Shown in pieces: positions 54,578-64,000 of a stretch of DNA of 64,000 bases. Source of the DNA: Atlantibacter hermannii (GTDB lineage Bacteria > Pseudomonadota > Gammaproteobacteria > Enterobacterales > Enterobacteriaceae); NCBI RefSeq assembly GCF_009907385.1, contig NZ_JAAATR010000026.1, positions 88,853 through 152,852 of the forward strand. The letters run 5' to 3'. The stretch's first letter is position 1; every line of letters begins with the position of its first letter. A program made the position numbers and the translations under genes. The notes under the pieces were generated by a model. That model saw nothing but the letters and a program-made list of their open reading frames with translations, had not been told where the DNA came from and searched no databases.

Positions 54578-56172
54578 ATATAGTCGAACTGTCGCGCTTA
54601 CAGTTTGCCTTGACCGCTATGTATCACTTTCTGTTTGTGCCGCTAACGCTGGGTATGGCGTTCCTGCTGGCTATCATGGAAACGGTCTATGTGCTTTCCG
54701 GCAAACAAATCTATAAAGATATGACCAAATTCTGGGGCAAGTTGTTTGCAATCAACTTCGCTCTGGGCGTCGCTACCGGTTTGACCATGGAGTTCCAGTT
54801 CGGGACTAACTGGTCTTACTATTCGCATTATGTGGGCGACATTTTTGGCGCGCCGCTGGCTATCGAAGGCCTGATGGCGTTCTTCCTCGAATCTACGTTT
54901 GTTGGTTTGTTCTTCTTCGGCTGGGACCGTTTAAGTAAAGTGCAGCACATGGCGGTAACCTGGCTGGTGGCACTTGGCTCTAACCTCTCCGCGCTGTGGA
55001 TTCTGGTGGCGAACGGTTGGATGCAAAACCCCATCGCTTCCGACTTCAACTTCGAAACCATGCGTATGGAGATGGTCAGCTTCTCCGAACTGGTGCTTAA
55101 CCCGGTTGCTCAGGTGAAGTTCGTTCACACCGTGGCTTCAGGTTATGTTGCCGGCGCGATGTTTGTACTGGGCATCAGCGCCTGGTATCTGCTGAAAGGC
55201 CGCGATATCGCTTTCGCAAAACGCTCCTTTGCTATTGCCGCCAGCTTCGGTATGGCTGCGGTGCTGTCTGTAATCGTGCTGGGTGACGAATCCGGCTACG
55301 AAATGGGCGACGTGCAGAAAACCAAACTGGCTGCCATTGAAGCCGAGTGGGAAACCCAACCCGCGCCTGCCGCCTTTACCCTGTTCGGTATTCCGGATCA
55401 GGAAAAACAGGAAAACCACTTCGCTATTCAGATCCCGTACGCGCTGGGCATTATCGCTACGCGTTCCGTCGATACCCCGGTTATCGGCCTGAAAGATCTG
55501 CTGGTTCAGCATGAAGAGCGCATCCGTAACGGGATGAAGGCGTATCAACTGCTGGAAGAGCTGCGTGCCGGTTCCGCCGATCAGGGTGTTCGCGACCAGT
55601 TCAACGCGGTTAAGAAAGACCTTGGCTACGGCTTACTGCTGAAACGCTATACCCCGAACGTTACCGATGCGACCGAAGAGCAAATCCAGCTGGCGACCCA
55701 GGATTCTATCCCGCGCGTTGCGCCGCTGTACTTCGCGTTCCGTATCATGGTGGCGTGCGGCATCCTGCTGCTGGGCATCATCGCGGCGGCGTTCTGGACC
55801 GTTATTCGCAACCGTATCGGTGAGAAGAAATGGGTGCTTAAAGCAGCGCTTTATGGCCTGCCGCTGCCGTGGATCGCTATCGAATCCGGCTGGTTTGTGG
55901 CGGAGTATGGCCGTCAACCCTGGGCGGTAGGCGAAGTGCTGCCGACGGCGGTGGCTAACTCCTCCCTGACCGCAGGCGACATCATCTTCTCAATGGTGCT
56001 GATTTGCGGCCTGTATACCCTGTTCCTCGTGGCCGAGCTGTATCTGATGTTCAAATTTGCGCGCCTGGGCCCAAGCAGCCTGAAAACCGGCCGCTATCAC
56101 TTTGAGCAATCAAATGTGGGCTCTCAACGTCAATACGAAGAGTCAGTAGTCGACTCACAACCGGCACGCTAA
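54571..56172 (+). CDS. cydA: Cytochrome bd-I ubiquinol oxidase subunit I
   Basis: High-affinity terminal oxidase subunit carrying hemes b558, b595 and d. Heme ligands are His19 ([12 protein letters not shown]), His186 in [11 protein letters not shown] and Met near 393. The Q-loop is between helices 6 and 7 (about 240-380). At 533 residues it is about 11 longer than E. coli, the extra residues being in the C-terminal tail ([20 protein letters not shown]). AAGGAG precedes the ATG by 6 nt. Confidence 0.97.
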   Translation: MLDIVELSRLQFALTAMYHFLFVPLTLGMAFLLAIMETVYVLSGKQIYKDMTKFWGKLFAINFALGVATGLTMEFQFGTNWSYYSHYVGDIFGAPLAIEGLMAFFLESTFVGLFFFGWDRLSKVQHMAVTWLVALGSNLSALWILVANGWMQNPIASDFNFETMRMEMVSFSELVLNPVAQVKFVHTVASGYVAGAMFVLGISAWYLLKGRDIAFAKRSFAIAASFGMAAVLSVIVLGDESGYEMGDVQKTKLAAIEAEWETQPAPAAFTLFGIPDQEKQENHFAIQIPYALGIIATRSVDTPVIGLKDLLVQHEERIRNGMKAYQLLEELRAGSADQGVRDQFNAVKKDLGYGLLLKRYTPNVTDATEEQIQLATQDSIPRVAPLYFAFRIMVACGILLLGIIAAAFWTVIRNRIGEKKWVLKAALYGLPLPWIAIESGWFVAEYGRQPWAVGEVLPTAVANSSLTAGDIIFSMVLICGLYTLFLVAELYLMFKFARLGPSSLKTGRYHFEQSNVGSQRQYEESVVDSQPAR

Positions 56173-56187
56173 GACAGGAGACGTCAA

Positions 56188-57327
56188 ATGATCGATTATG
56201 AAGTATTGCGTTTTGTCTGGTGGCTGCTGGTTGGCGTCCTGCTGATTGGCTTCGCCGTGACAGACGGTTTTGATATGGGGGTCGGCATGCTGACCCGCTT
56301 CCTGGGTCGTAACGACACCGAACGTCGTATTATGATCAACTCCATCGCCCCACACTGGGACGGTAACCAGGTGTGGCTGATCACCGCAGGCGGCGCGCTG
56401 TTCGCGGCGTGGCCGATGGTGTACGCCGCCGCGTTCTCCGGCTTCTATGTGGCGATGATTCTGGTGCTGGCGTCGCTGTTCTTCCGTCCGGTCGGTTTTG
56501 ACTACCGCTCCAAGATTGAAGACACCCGCTGGCGCAACATGTGGGACTGGGGCATCTTCATCGGTAGCTTCGTTCCGCCGTTGGTAATTGGCGTGGCCTT
56601 CGGCAACCTGCTGCAGGGCGTACCGTTCAACGTGGATGAGTACCTGCGTTTGACTTACACCGGCAACTTCTTCCAGCTGCTGAACCCGTTTGGTCTGCTG
56701 GCAGGCGTGGTGAGCGTGTCGATGATCATTGCCCAGGGCGCAACCTATCTGCAGATGCGTACCGTAGGTGAAATCCACCTGCGTAGCCGCGCAACGGCTC
56801 AGGTCGCTGCGCTGGTGATGATGGTGTGCTTCGCGCTGGCTGGCGTTTGGGTGATGTTCGGTATTGAGGGTTACGTCGTGACCTCAACGCTTGATCATCA
56901 CGCACTCTCTAACCCGCTGACCAAAGAAGTCACCCGTGAAGCAGGCGCCTGGCTGGTGAACTTTAATAACGCACCGATTCTGTGGGCTATTCCGGCGCTG
57001 GGCGTGGTACTGCCGCTGCTGACCGTGCTGATGTCCCGTGCGGAAAAAGGCGCGCTGGCGTTCGTGTTTTCTTCATTAACGATTGCCTGCGTGATTCTGA
57101 CCGCCGGTATTGCGATGTTCCCGTTCGTGATGCCGTCCAGCATCATGATGAACGCCAGTTTGACCATGTGGGATGCGACATCCAGCCAGCTGACGCTGAC
57201 CGTGATGACCTGGGTCGCTATCGTGTTTGTGCCGATTGTTCTCCTGTACACCGCATGGTGCTACTGGAAAATGTATGGCCGTATCACGAAAGAGCATATC
57301 GAATCCAACTCAACCTCTCTGTACTAG
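56188..57327 (+). CDS. cydB: Cytochrome bd-I ubiquinol oxidase subunit II
   Basis: Structural partner of CydA, with nine membrane helices and ubiquinone-8 bound in bd-I. The N-terminus MIDYEVLRFVWWLLVGVLLI and the conserved GFAVTDGFDMGVGML fit the family. The 379 residues match E. coli. 15 bp after cydA. Confidence 0.97.
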   Translation: MIDYEVLRFVWWLLVGVLLIGFAVTDGFDMGVGMLTRFLGRNDTERRIMINSIAPHWDGNQVWLITAGGALFAAWPMVYAAAFSGFYVAMILVLASLFFRPVGFDYRSKIEDTRWRNMWDWGIFIGSFVPPLVIGVAFGNLLQGVPFNVDEYLRLTYTGNFFQLLNPFGLLAGVVSVSMIIAQGATYLQMRTVGEIHLRSRATAQVAALVMMVCFALAGVWVMFGIEGYVVTSTLDHHALSNPLTKEVTREAGAWLVNFNNAPILWAIPALGVVLPLLTVLMSRAEKGALAFVFSSLTIACVILTAGIAMFPFVMPSSIMMNASLTMWDATSSQLTLTVMTWVAIVFVPIVLLYTAWCYWKMYGRITKEHIESNSTSLY

Positions 57328-57340
57328 TAAGGAGCTGATT

Positions 57341-57454
57341 ATGTGGTACTTTGCATGGATTCTCGGCACGCTTCTTGCCTGTGCGTTTGGTGTGATTACC
57401 GCGCTGGCGCTGGAGCACGTAGAAGCCGCTAAGCTCGGTAAAGAAGAACACTAA
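57341..57454 (+). CDS. cydX: Cytochrome bd-I accessory subunit CydX
   Basis: A 37-residue single-span subunit, MWYFAWILGTLLACAFGVIT then ALALEHVEAAKLGKEEH, needed for stability of the bd-I hemes. AAGGAG lies 6 nt upstream. Its TAA overlaps the ybgE start. Confidence 0.95.
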   Translation: MWYFAWILGTLLACAFGVITALALEHVEAAKLGKEEH

Positions 57455-57747
57455 TGAGTAAAATTATCGCGCAGCTGTATGCGGTAATGGACAAGGGCCC
57501 GTTACGGGCCCTTTCCTTAGTGATGGCGTTACTGTTGGCGGGTTGTATGTTTTGGGACCCGTCGCGTTTCGCGGCAAAAACCAGCGACTTAACCGTCTGG
57601 CACGGCCTGCTGCTGATGTGGGCGGTGTGCGCTGGGGTGATCCACGGCGTCGGTTTTCGTCCGCGCGCCATCCACTGGCAGGCGCTGTTCTGCCCGCTTC
57701 TCGCTGATATTGTGCTCATCGCCGGGCTGGCGTTTTTCTTCCTCTGA
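57454..57747 (+). CDS. ybgE: Cyd operon membrane protein YbgE
   Basis: A 97-residue protein with three hydrophobic segments (about 17-34, 48-66 and 77-96). It is conserved at the end of the cydABX operon in enterobacteria; its role is unknown. It begins at the A of the cydX stop codon (TAATG). Confidence 0.92.
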   Translation: MSKIIAQLYAVMDKGPLRALSLVMALLLAGCMFWDPSRFAAKTSDLTVWHGLLLMWAVCAGVIHGVGFRPRAIHWQALFCPLLADIVLIAGLAFFFL

Positions 57748-57768
57748 GCAGGATTTCACCGTTAGGAA

Positions 57769-57799
57769 TTATGGGCTTTCATAAGCCCATAAATTTTTA
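57769..57799 (+). terminator. Terminator between ybgE and ybgC
   Basis: TTATGGGCTT / AAGCCCATAA with loop TCAT is followed by an A/T-rich tail ending ATTTTTA. The T tract is imperfect, so termination may be partial. Confidence 0.6.
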
Positions 57800-57881
57800 C
57801 TTACCCTTTACCTCTACCCATTCCAAACCCCCTTTCTCTTGCGTATAGTAGCAACGTTTATTTGCATTACCGGGATGTAGA

Positions 57882-58975
<1,094 letters not shown>

Positions 58976-58978
58976 GCC

Positions 58979-59407
58979 ATGGCCAGAACTCGTGGACGGA
59001 GCCGTCGCGAACTGAAGTCTGAGATCAACATCGTCCCGCTGCTGGACGTGCTGTTGGTGCTGTTGCTGATTTTTATGGCGACCGCGCCGATTATCACTCA
59101 GAGCGTGGAAGTCGATCTGCCGGATGCGATGGATTCACAAACCGTCAGCACTAATGACGATCCTCCGGTAATTATCGAAGTGTCCGGGGTAGGGCAGTAT
59201 AGCGTGGTGGTTGAAAAAGATCGTTTGGATCAGTTGCCTTCCGAGCAGGTGATTGCCGAAGCGCAACGCCGCCTGCAGGCGAATCCGAAAACGGTCTTCC
59301 TTATCGGAGGTGCCAAAGAGGTGCCTTATGATGAAATCATCAAAGCGCTGAACCTGTTGCATCAGGCGGGTGTTAAGTCTGTGGGCTTAATGACGCAGCC
59401 TATCTGA
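58979..59407 (+). CDS. tolR: Tol-Pal motor subunit TolR
   Basis: ExbD-family protein with one membrane helix carrying the proton-conducting Asp23 (INIVPLLDVLLVLLLIF). The periplasmic domain can bind peptidoglycan. The 142 residues match E. coli. 3 bp after tolQ. Confidence 0.97.
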   Translation: MARTRGRSRRELKSEINIVPLLDVLLVLLLIFMATAPIITQSVEVDLPDAMDSQTVSTNDDPPVIIEVSGVGQYSVVVEKDRLDQLPSEQVIAEAQRRLQANPKTVFLIGGAKEVPYDEIIKALNLLHQAGVKSVGLMTQPI

Positions 59408-59446
59408 AAATCCGCTTAACAGGCGACAAGTTTTTGGGAACCGAGA

Positions 59447-60715
59447 GTGTCAAAGGCAACCGAACAGAACGACAAGCTGAGACGAGCGATCATTATTTCA
59501 GTGGTGCTGCATATCATCCTGATTGCAATACTCATCTGGAGCTCGTTTGACGAAAACATTGACGCCAGCGCAGGCGGCGGTGGCGGCTCGGCAATTGATG
59601 CCGTCATGGTCGATCCGGGTGCCGTGGTAAATCAGTACAATCGCGAGCAGGAGCAGCGCGCCAGCGCGAAACAGGCTGCCGAGCAGCGTGAAAAGCAAGC
59701 CCAGCAGCAGGCCGAAGAGTTACGTGAAAAGCAGGCGGCTGAGCAGCAGCGTTTGAAGGAACTGGAAAAAGAGCGTTTGCAGGCGCAGGAAAACGCCCGC
59801 GAGCAGGCTGAACAGCAGAAACAGGCTGAAGAAGCGGCGAAACGCGCTCAGGAACAACAAAAGCAGGCTGAAGCCGCCGCAGCGAAAGCGGCAGCCGACG
59901 CTAAAGCGCAGGCGGACGCACAGGCCAAAGCTGCTGCAGACGCCGCGAAGAAAGCGCAGGAAGATGCGGCGAAAGCCGCCGCTGCTGCGAAGAAACAAGC
60001 GGAAGCCGAGGCAGCGAGAGCCGCCGCCGACGCGAAGAAGAAAGCCGAAGCTGAAGCAGCGAAAGCCGCCGCAGAAGCTGAGAAAAAAGCGCAAGCAAAA
60101 GCCGCAGCTGACGCAGAGAAGAAAGCCCAGGCCGAAGCCGCTAAACAGGCTGCCGCAGAGAAAGCAGCAGCAGAGAAGGCCGCAGCGGAAAAAGCCGCCG
60201 CAGCCAAAGCGGCAGCGGACAAGAAAGCCGCCGCTGAAAAAGCCGCTGCTGAGAAAAAGGCGGCAGCAGCCAAAGCCGCTGCCGAAAAAGCCGCAGCGGC
60301 GAAAGCGGCAGCCTCTGACGTTGACGATCTGTTCGGTGATTTAAGTTCAGGTAAGAATGCGCCGAAAACCGGGGGCGGAAACAAAGGAAATACCGCAACT
60401 GCTGCCGGTCAGGGGAATAATAAGACCAACGGCGATAGCGGCGCGAGTAATGCGGATATCAGCCGGTATACAAATCAGATTAAAGTCGCTGTTAAAAGCA
60501 AACTTTATAACGCAGATTTGCTTGCCGGAAAGTCTTGCGATTTACATATCTCTCTGAGACCTGACGGCTCATTGAGCAATATTGAATCGAAAGGCGGTGA
60601 TCCCGAGTTATGTGCTGCGGCGTTGAGCGCGGCGCGTGCCGCAAATATGCCGGCACCGCCCAGCAAAGAAGTCTACGAGCGTGTTAAAGACGCTACGCTG
60701 GTGTTCAAGCTGTGA
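59447..60715 (+). CDS. tolA: Cell envelope integrity protein TolA
   Basis: Links the TolQR motor to Pal and TolB at the outer membrane, and is the entry receptor for group A colicins and filamentous phages. There is one membrane helix (about 14-34, with SHLS-type HxxxS pattern seen as SVVLHIILIAILIWSS). Domain II is a long Ala/Lys/Glu helix (about 70-285) built of AAAKAAAEKKA-like units. The C-terminal domain III is the last about 95 residues, with two Cys. The 422 residues compare with 421 in E. coli. GTG start. Confidence 0.97.
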   Translation: MSKATEQNDKLRRAIIISVVLHIILIAILIWSSFDENIDASAGGGGGSAIDAVMVDPGAVVNQYNREQEQRASAKQAAEQREKQAQQQAEELREKQAAEQQRLKELEKERLQAQENAREQAEQQKQAEEAAKRAQEQQKQAEAAAAKAAADAKAQADAQAKAAADAAKKAQEDAAKAAAAAKKQAEAEAARAAADAKKKAEAEAAKAAAEAEKKAQAKAAADAEKKAQAEAAKQAAAEKAAAEKAAAEKAAAAKAAADKKAAAEKAAAEKKAAAAKAAAEKAAAAKAAASDVDDLFGDLSSGKNAPKTGGGNKGNTATAAGQGNNKTNGDSGASNADISRYTNQIKVAVKSKLYNADLLAGKSCDLHISLRPDGSLSNIESKGGDPELCAAALSAARAANMPAPPSKEVYERVKDATLVFKL

Positions 60716-60835
60716 TCGAAACTTTCAGTTTCCGCCTCTGGCTCTAAACTAAAGTGGTCATGTAAGTTTAAAATTTGGGTTTGTTAACATTCTGCTAAAT
60801 TATCGTGGACACTATGTCCGGGTAAGGGAGAAATG

Positions 60836-62128
60836 ATGAAGCAGGCATTACGAGTAGCATTAAGCTTTTTGATGCTGTGGGCAGCGGTGCTGCATGCAGA
60901 AGTGCGTATTGAAATCACCGAAGGGGTGGATTCAGCACGTCCGATTGGTGTTGCTCCATTTAAATGGGCAGGCCCAGGCGCAGCGCCTGAGGATGTTGGC
61001 GGCATTGTGTCGGCTGACCTTCGCAACAGCGGTAAATTCAATCCACTGGATCGTTCACGTCTGCCTCAGCAGCCGGGTTCTGCTCAGGAAGTCCAGCCTG
61101 CCGCATGGTCGGCATTGGGCATTGACGCCGTGGTGGTAGGTCAGGTCACGCCGAACGGCGACGGCAGCTATACCGTGGCTTATCAGCTGGTGGATACCGG
61201 CGGCGCGCCGGGCACTGTACTGGCTCAGAACTCTTACAAAGTGAACAAGCAGTGGCTGCGCTATGCGGGCCACACGGCGAGTGACGAGGTGTTCGAAAAG
61301 CTGACCGGTATAAAAGGCGCGTTCCGTACCCGCATCGCTTACGTGGTGCAGACTAACGGCGGCCAGTTCCCGTATGAACTGCGCGTGTCTGACTATGACG
61401 GCTACAACCAGTTCGTGGTTCACCGTTCGCCGCAGCCGCTGATGTCTCCGGCCTGGTCTCCGGACGGCTCTAAACTGGCTTACGTCACCTTCGAAAGCGG
61501 TCGTTCTGCGCTGGTTATCCAGACGCTGGCCAACGGTGCCGTTCGTCAGGTGGCTTCATTCCCGCGTCATAACGGCGCCCCGGCCTTCTCGCCAGACGGC
61601 TCTAAACTGGCGTTCGCGCTGTCGAAAACCGGTAGCCTGAACCTGTACGTGATGGATATCGGCTCCGGCCAGATCCGTCAGGTCACCGATGGTCGCAGCA
61701 ACAACACCGAACCGACCTGGTTCCCGGATAGCCAGACTCTGGCCTATACCTCTGACCAGGCGGGTCGTCCGCAGGTTTATAAAGTCAGCGTTAACGGCGG
61801 CGCGCCGCAGCGTATTACCTGGGAAGGATCTCAGAACCAGGACGCGGACGTGAGCGCAGACGGTAAATTTATGGTGATGGTGAGCTCTAATAGCGGCGCT
61901 CAGCACATCGCTAAACAGGATCTGGTAACGGGAGGCGTACAAACTCTGTCGTCAACGTTCCTGGATGAAACGCCAAGTCTGGCACCTAACGGCACGATGG
62001 TAATCTACAGCTCTTCTCAGGGGATGGGATCTGTGCTGAATTTGGTTTCAACAGATGGGCGTTTCAAAGCGCGTCTTCCGGCGACTGATGGACAGGTCAA
62101 ATTCCCTGCCTGGTCTCCGTATCTGTAA
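60836..62128 (+). CDS. tolB: Tol-Pal periplasmic protein TolB
   Basis: Periplasmic protein that binds Pal and is recycled by TolA. The signal peptide ends near LHA (about residue 21). The N-terminal domain (about 22-160) is followed by a six-bladed beta-propeller with repeated [13 protein letters not shown] strands. 430 residues from the second ATG. I chose 60836 because GGGAG is 5 nt away; the ATG at 60833 is only 2 nt from it. Confidence 0.97.
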   Translation: MKQALRVALSFLMLWAAVLHAEVRIEITEGVDSARPIGVAPFKWAGPGAAPEDVGGIVSADLRNSGKFNPLDRSRLPQQPGSAQEVQPAAWSALGIDAVVVGQVTPNGDGSYTVAYQLVDTGGAPGTVLAQNSYKVNKQWLRYAGHTASDEVFEKLTGIKGAFRTRIAYVVQTNGGQFPYELRVSDYDGYNQFVVHRSPQPLMSPAWSPDGSKLAYVTFESGRSALVIQTLANGAVRQVASFPRHNGAPAFSPDGSKLAFALSKTGSLNLYVMDIGSGQIRQVTDGRSNNTEPTWFPDSQTLAYTSDQAGRPQVYKVSVNGGAPQRITWEGSQNQDADVSADGKFMVMVSSNSGAQHIAKQDLVTGGVQTLSSTFLDETPSLAPNGTMVIYSSSQGMGSVLNLVSTDGRFKARLPATDGQVKFPAWSPYL

Positions 62129-62134
62129 TAATAA

Positions 62135-62686
<552 letters not shown>

Positions 62687-62695
62687 GAGCATCGC

Positions 62696-63496
62696 ATGAG
62701 CAGTAACTTCAGACATCATCTGTTGAGTCTGTCGTTGCTGGTTGGCATAGCGGCCCCCTGGGCCGCTTTTGCTCAGGCGCCAATCAGTAGTGTCGGCTCA
62801 GGCTCGGTTGAAGACCGGGTCACGCAACTTGAGCGTATCTCTAACGCTCACAGTCAGCTTTTAACCCAACTCCAGCAGCAGCTTTCCGATAACCAGAATG
62901 ATATTGATTCCCTGCGCGGTCAGATTCAGGAAAGCCAGTATCAATTGAATCAGGTTGTGGAACGTCAGAAGCAGCTGTTGCTGCAGATAGATAGCCTTAG
63001 CAATGGCGGTGCCGCCGCGCAGTCTGGCGATACCAGCGCGCAGACCAACGCTGGCGCAGCCACTGGCGACAGCGCGGCAAACGCGCCTGCCGCCAGCACT
63101 GGTACGCCGGTACAGGGCGGAGACGCTAATACCGATTACAATGCGGCCATCGCATTGGTCCAGGATAAGTCGCGCCAGGATGAGGCTATTGCTGCCTTCC
63201 AGAACTTTGTGAAGAAGTACCCGGATTCAACCTATCAGCCGAACGCTAACTACTGGCTGGGGCAATTGAATTACAACAAGGGTAAGAAAGACGATGCGGC
63301 GTATTACTTCGCCTCGGTCGTGAAGAATTACCCGAAATCGCCGAAAGCCTCTGACGCCATGTATAAAGTGGGTGTGATCATGCAGGATAAAGGCGACAGC
63401 GCGAAAGCCAAAGCGGTGTATCAGCAGGTCATCAGTAAATATCCCAATACCGATGGCGCGAAACAGGCGCAGAAACGCTTAAGTGCCATGCAATAG
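62696..63496 (+). CDS. cpoB: Cell division coordinator CpoB
   Basis: Periplasmic protein that coordinates PBP1b peptidoglycan synthesis with Tol-driven outer-membrane constriction. The signal peptide ends AFA near residue 26. A trimeric coiled coil follows (about 35-100, VTQLERISNAHSQLLTQLQQ), then an Ala/Thr-rich linker and C-terminal TPR repeats (ALVQDKSRQDEAIAAFQNFV, YWLGQLNYNKGKKDDAAYYF). At 266 residues it is about three longer than E. coli, in the linker. 9 bp after pal. Confidence 0.95.
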   Translation: MSSNFRHHLLSLSLLVGIAAPWAAFAQAPISSVGSGSVEDRVTQLERISNAHSQLLTQLQQQLSDNQNDIDSLRGQIQESQYQLNQVVERQKQLLLQIDSLSNGGAAAQSGDTSAQTNAGAATGDSAANAPAASTGTPVQGGDANTDYNAAIALVQDKSRQDEAIAAFQNFVKKYPDSTYQPNANYWLGQLNYNKGKKDDAAYYFASVVKNYPKSPKASDAMYKVGVIMQDKGDSAKAKAVYQQVISKYPNTDGAKQAQKRLSAMQ

Positions 63497-63580
63497 TTCA
63501 GGGTTCGACCAGAATGCGGTTTTTCTGGTCTCACCGGGTGAAACTTAAGCAGTTAAGTGATCTCTATCGAAATTTTTGTT

Positions 63581-63757
63581 GCGCCTGATTCTGAAATCAG
63601 TAATATATGCCGCCGTTGCCGAGGGATATGAAACAAACCCGAGGTGGCAAAAAGTGGGTCGTTAGCTCAGTTGGTAGAGCAGTTGACTTTTAATCAATTG
63701 GTCGCAGGTTCGAATCCTGCACGACCCACCACTTTACGTATTAAGCAGTGCCTCAGT
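63581..63757 (+). repeat. 177-bp direct repeat, copy 1 (contains tRNA-Lys)
   Basis: Identical over its full length to 63796-63972. The unit holds 75 bp upstream of the tRNA (including the small palindrome CTGATTCTGAAATCAG), the whole tRNA-Lys and 26 bp downstream. Confidence 0.95.
63656..63731 (+). tRNA. lysT: tRNA-Lys (anticodon TTT)
   Basis: A 76-nt tRNA beginning GGGTCGTTAGCTCAG, with anticodon loop CTTTTAA and encoded CCA. First gene of the lysT-valT cluster downstream of cpoB, as in E. coli. Confidence 0.97.
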
Positions 63758-63795
63758 ACGTGATGAGTTAAGTTGCGTCAGCAACGGCTTTCCAG

Positions 63796-63972
63796 GCGCC
63801 TGATTCTGAAATCAGTAATATATGCCGCCGTTGCCGAGGGATATGAAACAAACCCGAGGTGGCAAAAAGTGGGTCGTTAGCTCAGTTGGTAGAGCAGTTG
63901 ACTTTTAATCAATTGGTCGCAGGTTCGAATCCTGCACGACCCACCACTTTACGTATTAAGCAGTGCCTCAGT
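63796..63972 (+). repeat. 177-bp direct repeat, copy 2 (contains tRNA-Lys)
   Basis: An exact copy of 63581-63757, offset by 215 bp. The repeats are separated by 38 bp of unique sequence. Confidence 0.95.
63871..63946 (+). tRNA. tRNA-Lys (anticodon TTT), second copy
   Basis: A 76-nt tRNA identical to lysT at 63656-63731. It lies inside the duplicated 177-bp unit. Confidence 0.97.
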
Positions 63973-64000
63973 GGGTGATTAGCTCAGTTGGTAGAGCATC
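63973..64000 (+). tRNA. tRNA-Val (5' end only, cut by window edge)
   Basis: GGGTGATTAGCTCAGTTGGT followed by AGAGCATC resembles the 5' half of tRNA-Val(UAC), which follows lysT in E. coli. The anticodon is outside the window, so the isotype is inferred from the acceptor and D arms and from context. Confidence 0.7.

Noticed and set aside
59848..60384. Ala/Phe-rich ORF antisense to the tolA helical domain
   Set aside because: It arises from the repetitive GCn-AAA codons of TolA domain II and is low-complexity on every frame.

Overview
The window is a chromosomal segment from a member of the Enterobacteriaceae. Gene order, protein lengths and the conserved regulatory sites follow the miaB-to-tol region of Escherichia coli almost gene for gene. 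Several accessory choices (no chiPQ between glnS and fur, a NagE with an unusual membrane domain, a YbgA with an extra N-terminal domain) point to the Klebsiella/Enterobacter/Kosakonia side of the family. The genus cannot be fixed from sequence reading alone. The DNA is GC-rich in codons except in a few AT-rich islands, which are where most of the unusual material lies.

Layout. 1-3.3 kb: miaB (partial, minus), ubiF, then a seven-gene tRNA operon (Met, Leu, Gln, Gln, Met, Gln, Gln, minus strand) with its own strong promoter. 3.4-11.8 kb: asnB, then nagD-nagC-nagA-nagB divergent from nagE, with NagC and CRP sites between. 11.9-19.7 kb: glnS, an IprA-like regulator, fur with a broken uof leader ORF, fldA, ybfE, ybfF, seqA, pgm. 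19.7-24.5 kb: speF-potE with the ornithine-sensing leader peptide speFL, then a TolA-domain lipoprotein gene behind kdpE. 24.5-32.4 kb: kdpFABCDE with a KdpE box. 32.6-34.6 kb: ybfA, a compact accessory locus that looks like a type III (RNA antitoxin) toxin-antitoxin system, and ybgA. 34.6-41.3 kb: phr, ybgI, 5-oxoprolinase pxpBCA, nei, gltA. 42-51.7 kb: sdhCDAB-sucABCD, ending in a 3' UTR that resembles the sRNA SdhX. 51.7-53.9 kb: the scar of a deleted mannosylglycerate locus (mngR and mngB remnants, mngA gone). 54-63.5 kb: cydABX-ybgE and ybgC-tolQRAB-pal-cpoB. 63.6-64 kb: start of the lysT tRNA cluster with a 177-bp exact tandem duplication.

How the genes work together. Central metabolism dominates: citrate synthase, succinate dehydrogenase, 2-oxoglutarate dehydrogenase and succinyl-CoA synthetase supply electrons to cytochrome bd. 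The nag genes import and degrade N-acetylglucosamine under NagC and CRP control. speFL-speF-potE makes and exports putrescine when ornithine is present. Kdp scavenges potassium. Tol-Pal-CpoB maintains the outer membrane during division.

Most interesting region: 32.89-33.60 kb. Two 45-nt repeats at a 51-nt period, each able to fold as an H-type pseudoknot, are followed by a GNRA-loop terminator and then a gene of about 164 codons with ToxN/CptN/TenpN-like motifs. This is the architecture of a type III toxin-antitoxin (phage-defence) locus inserted between two housekeeping genes.
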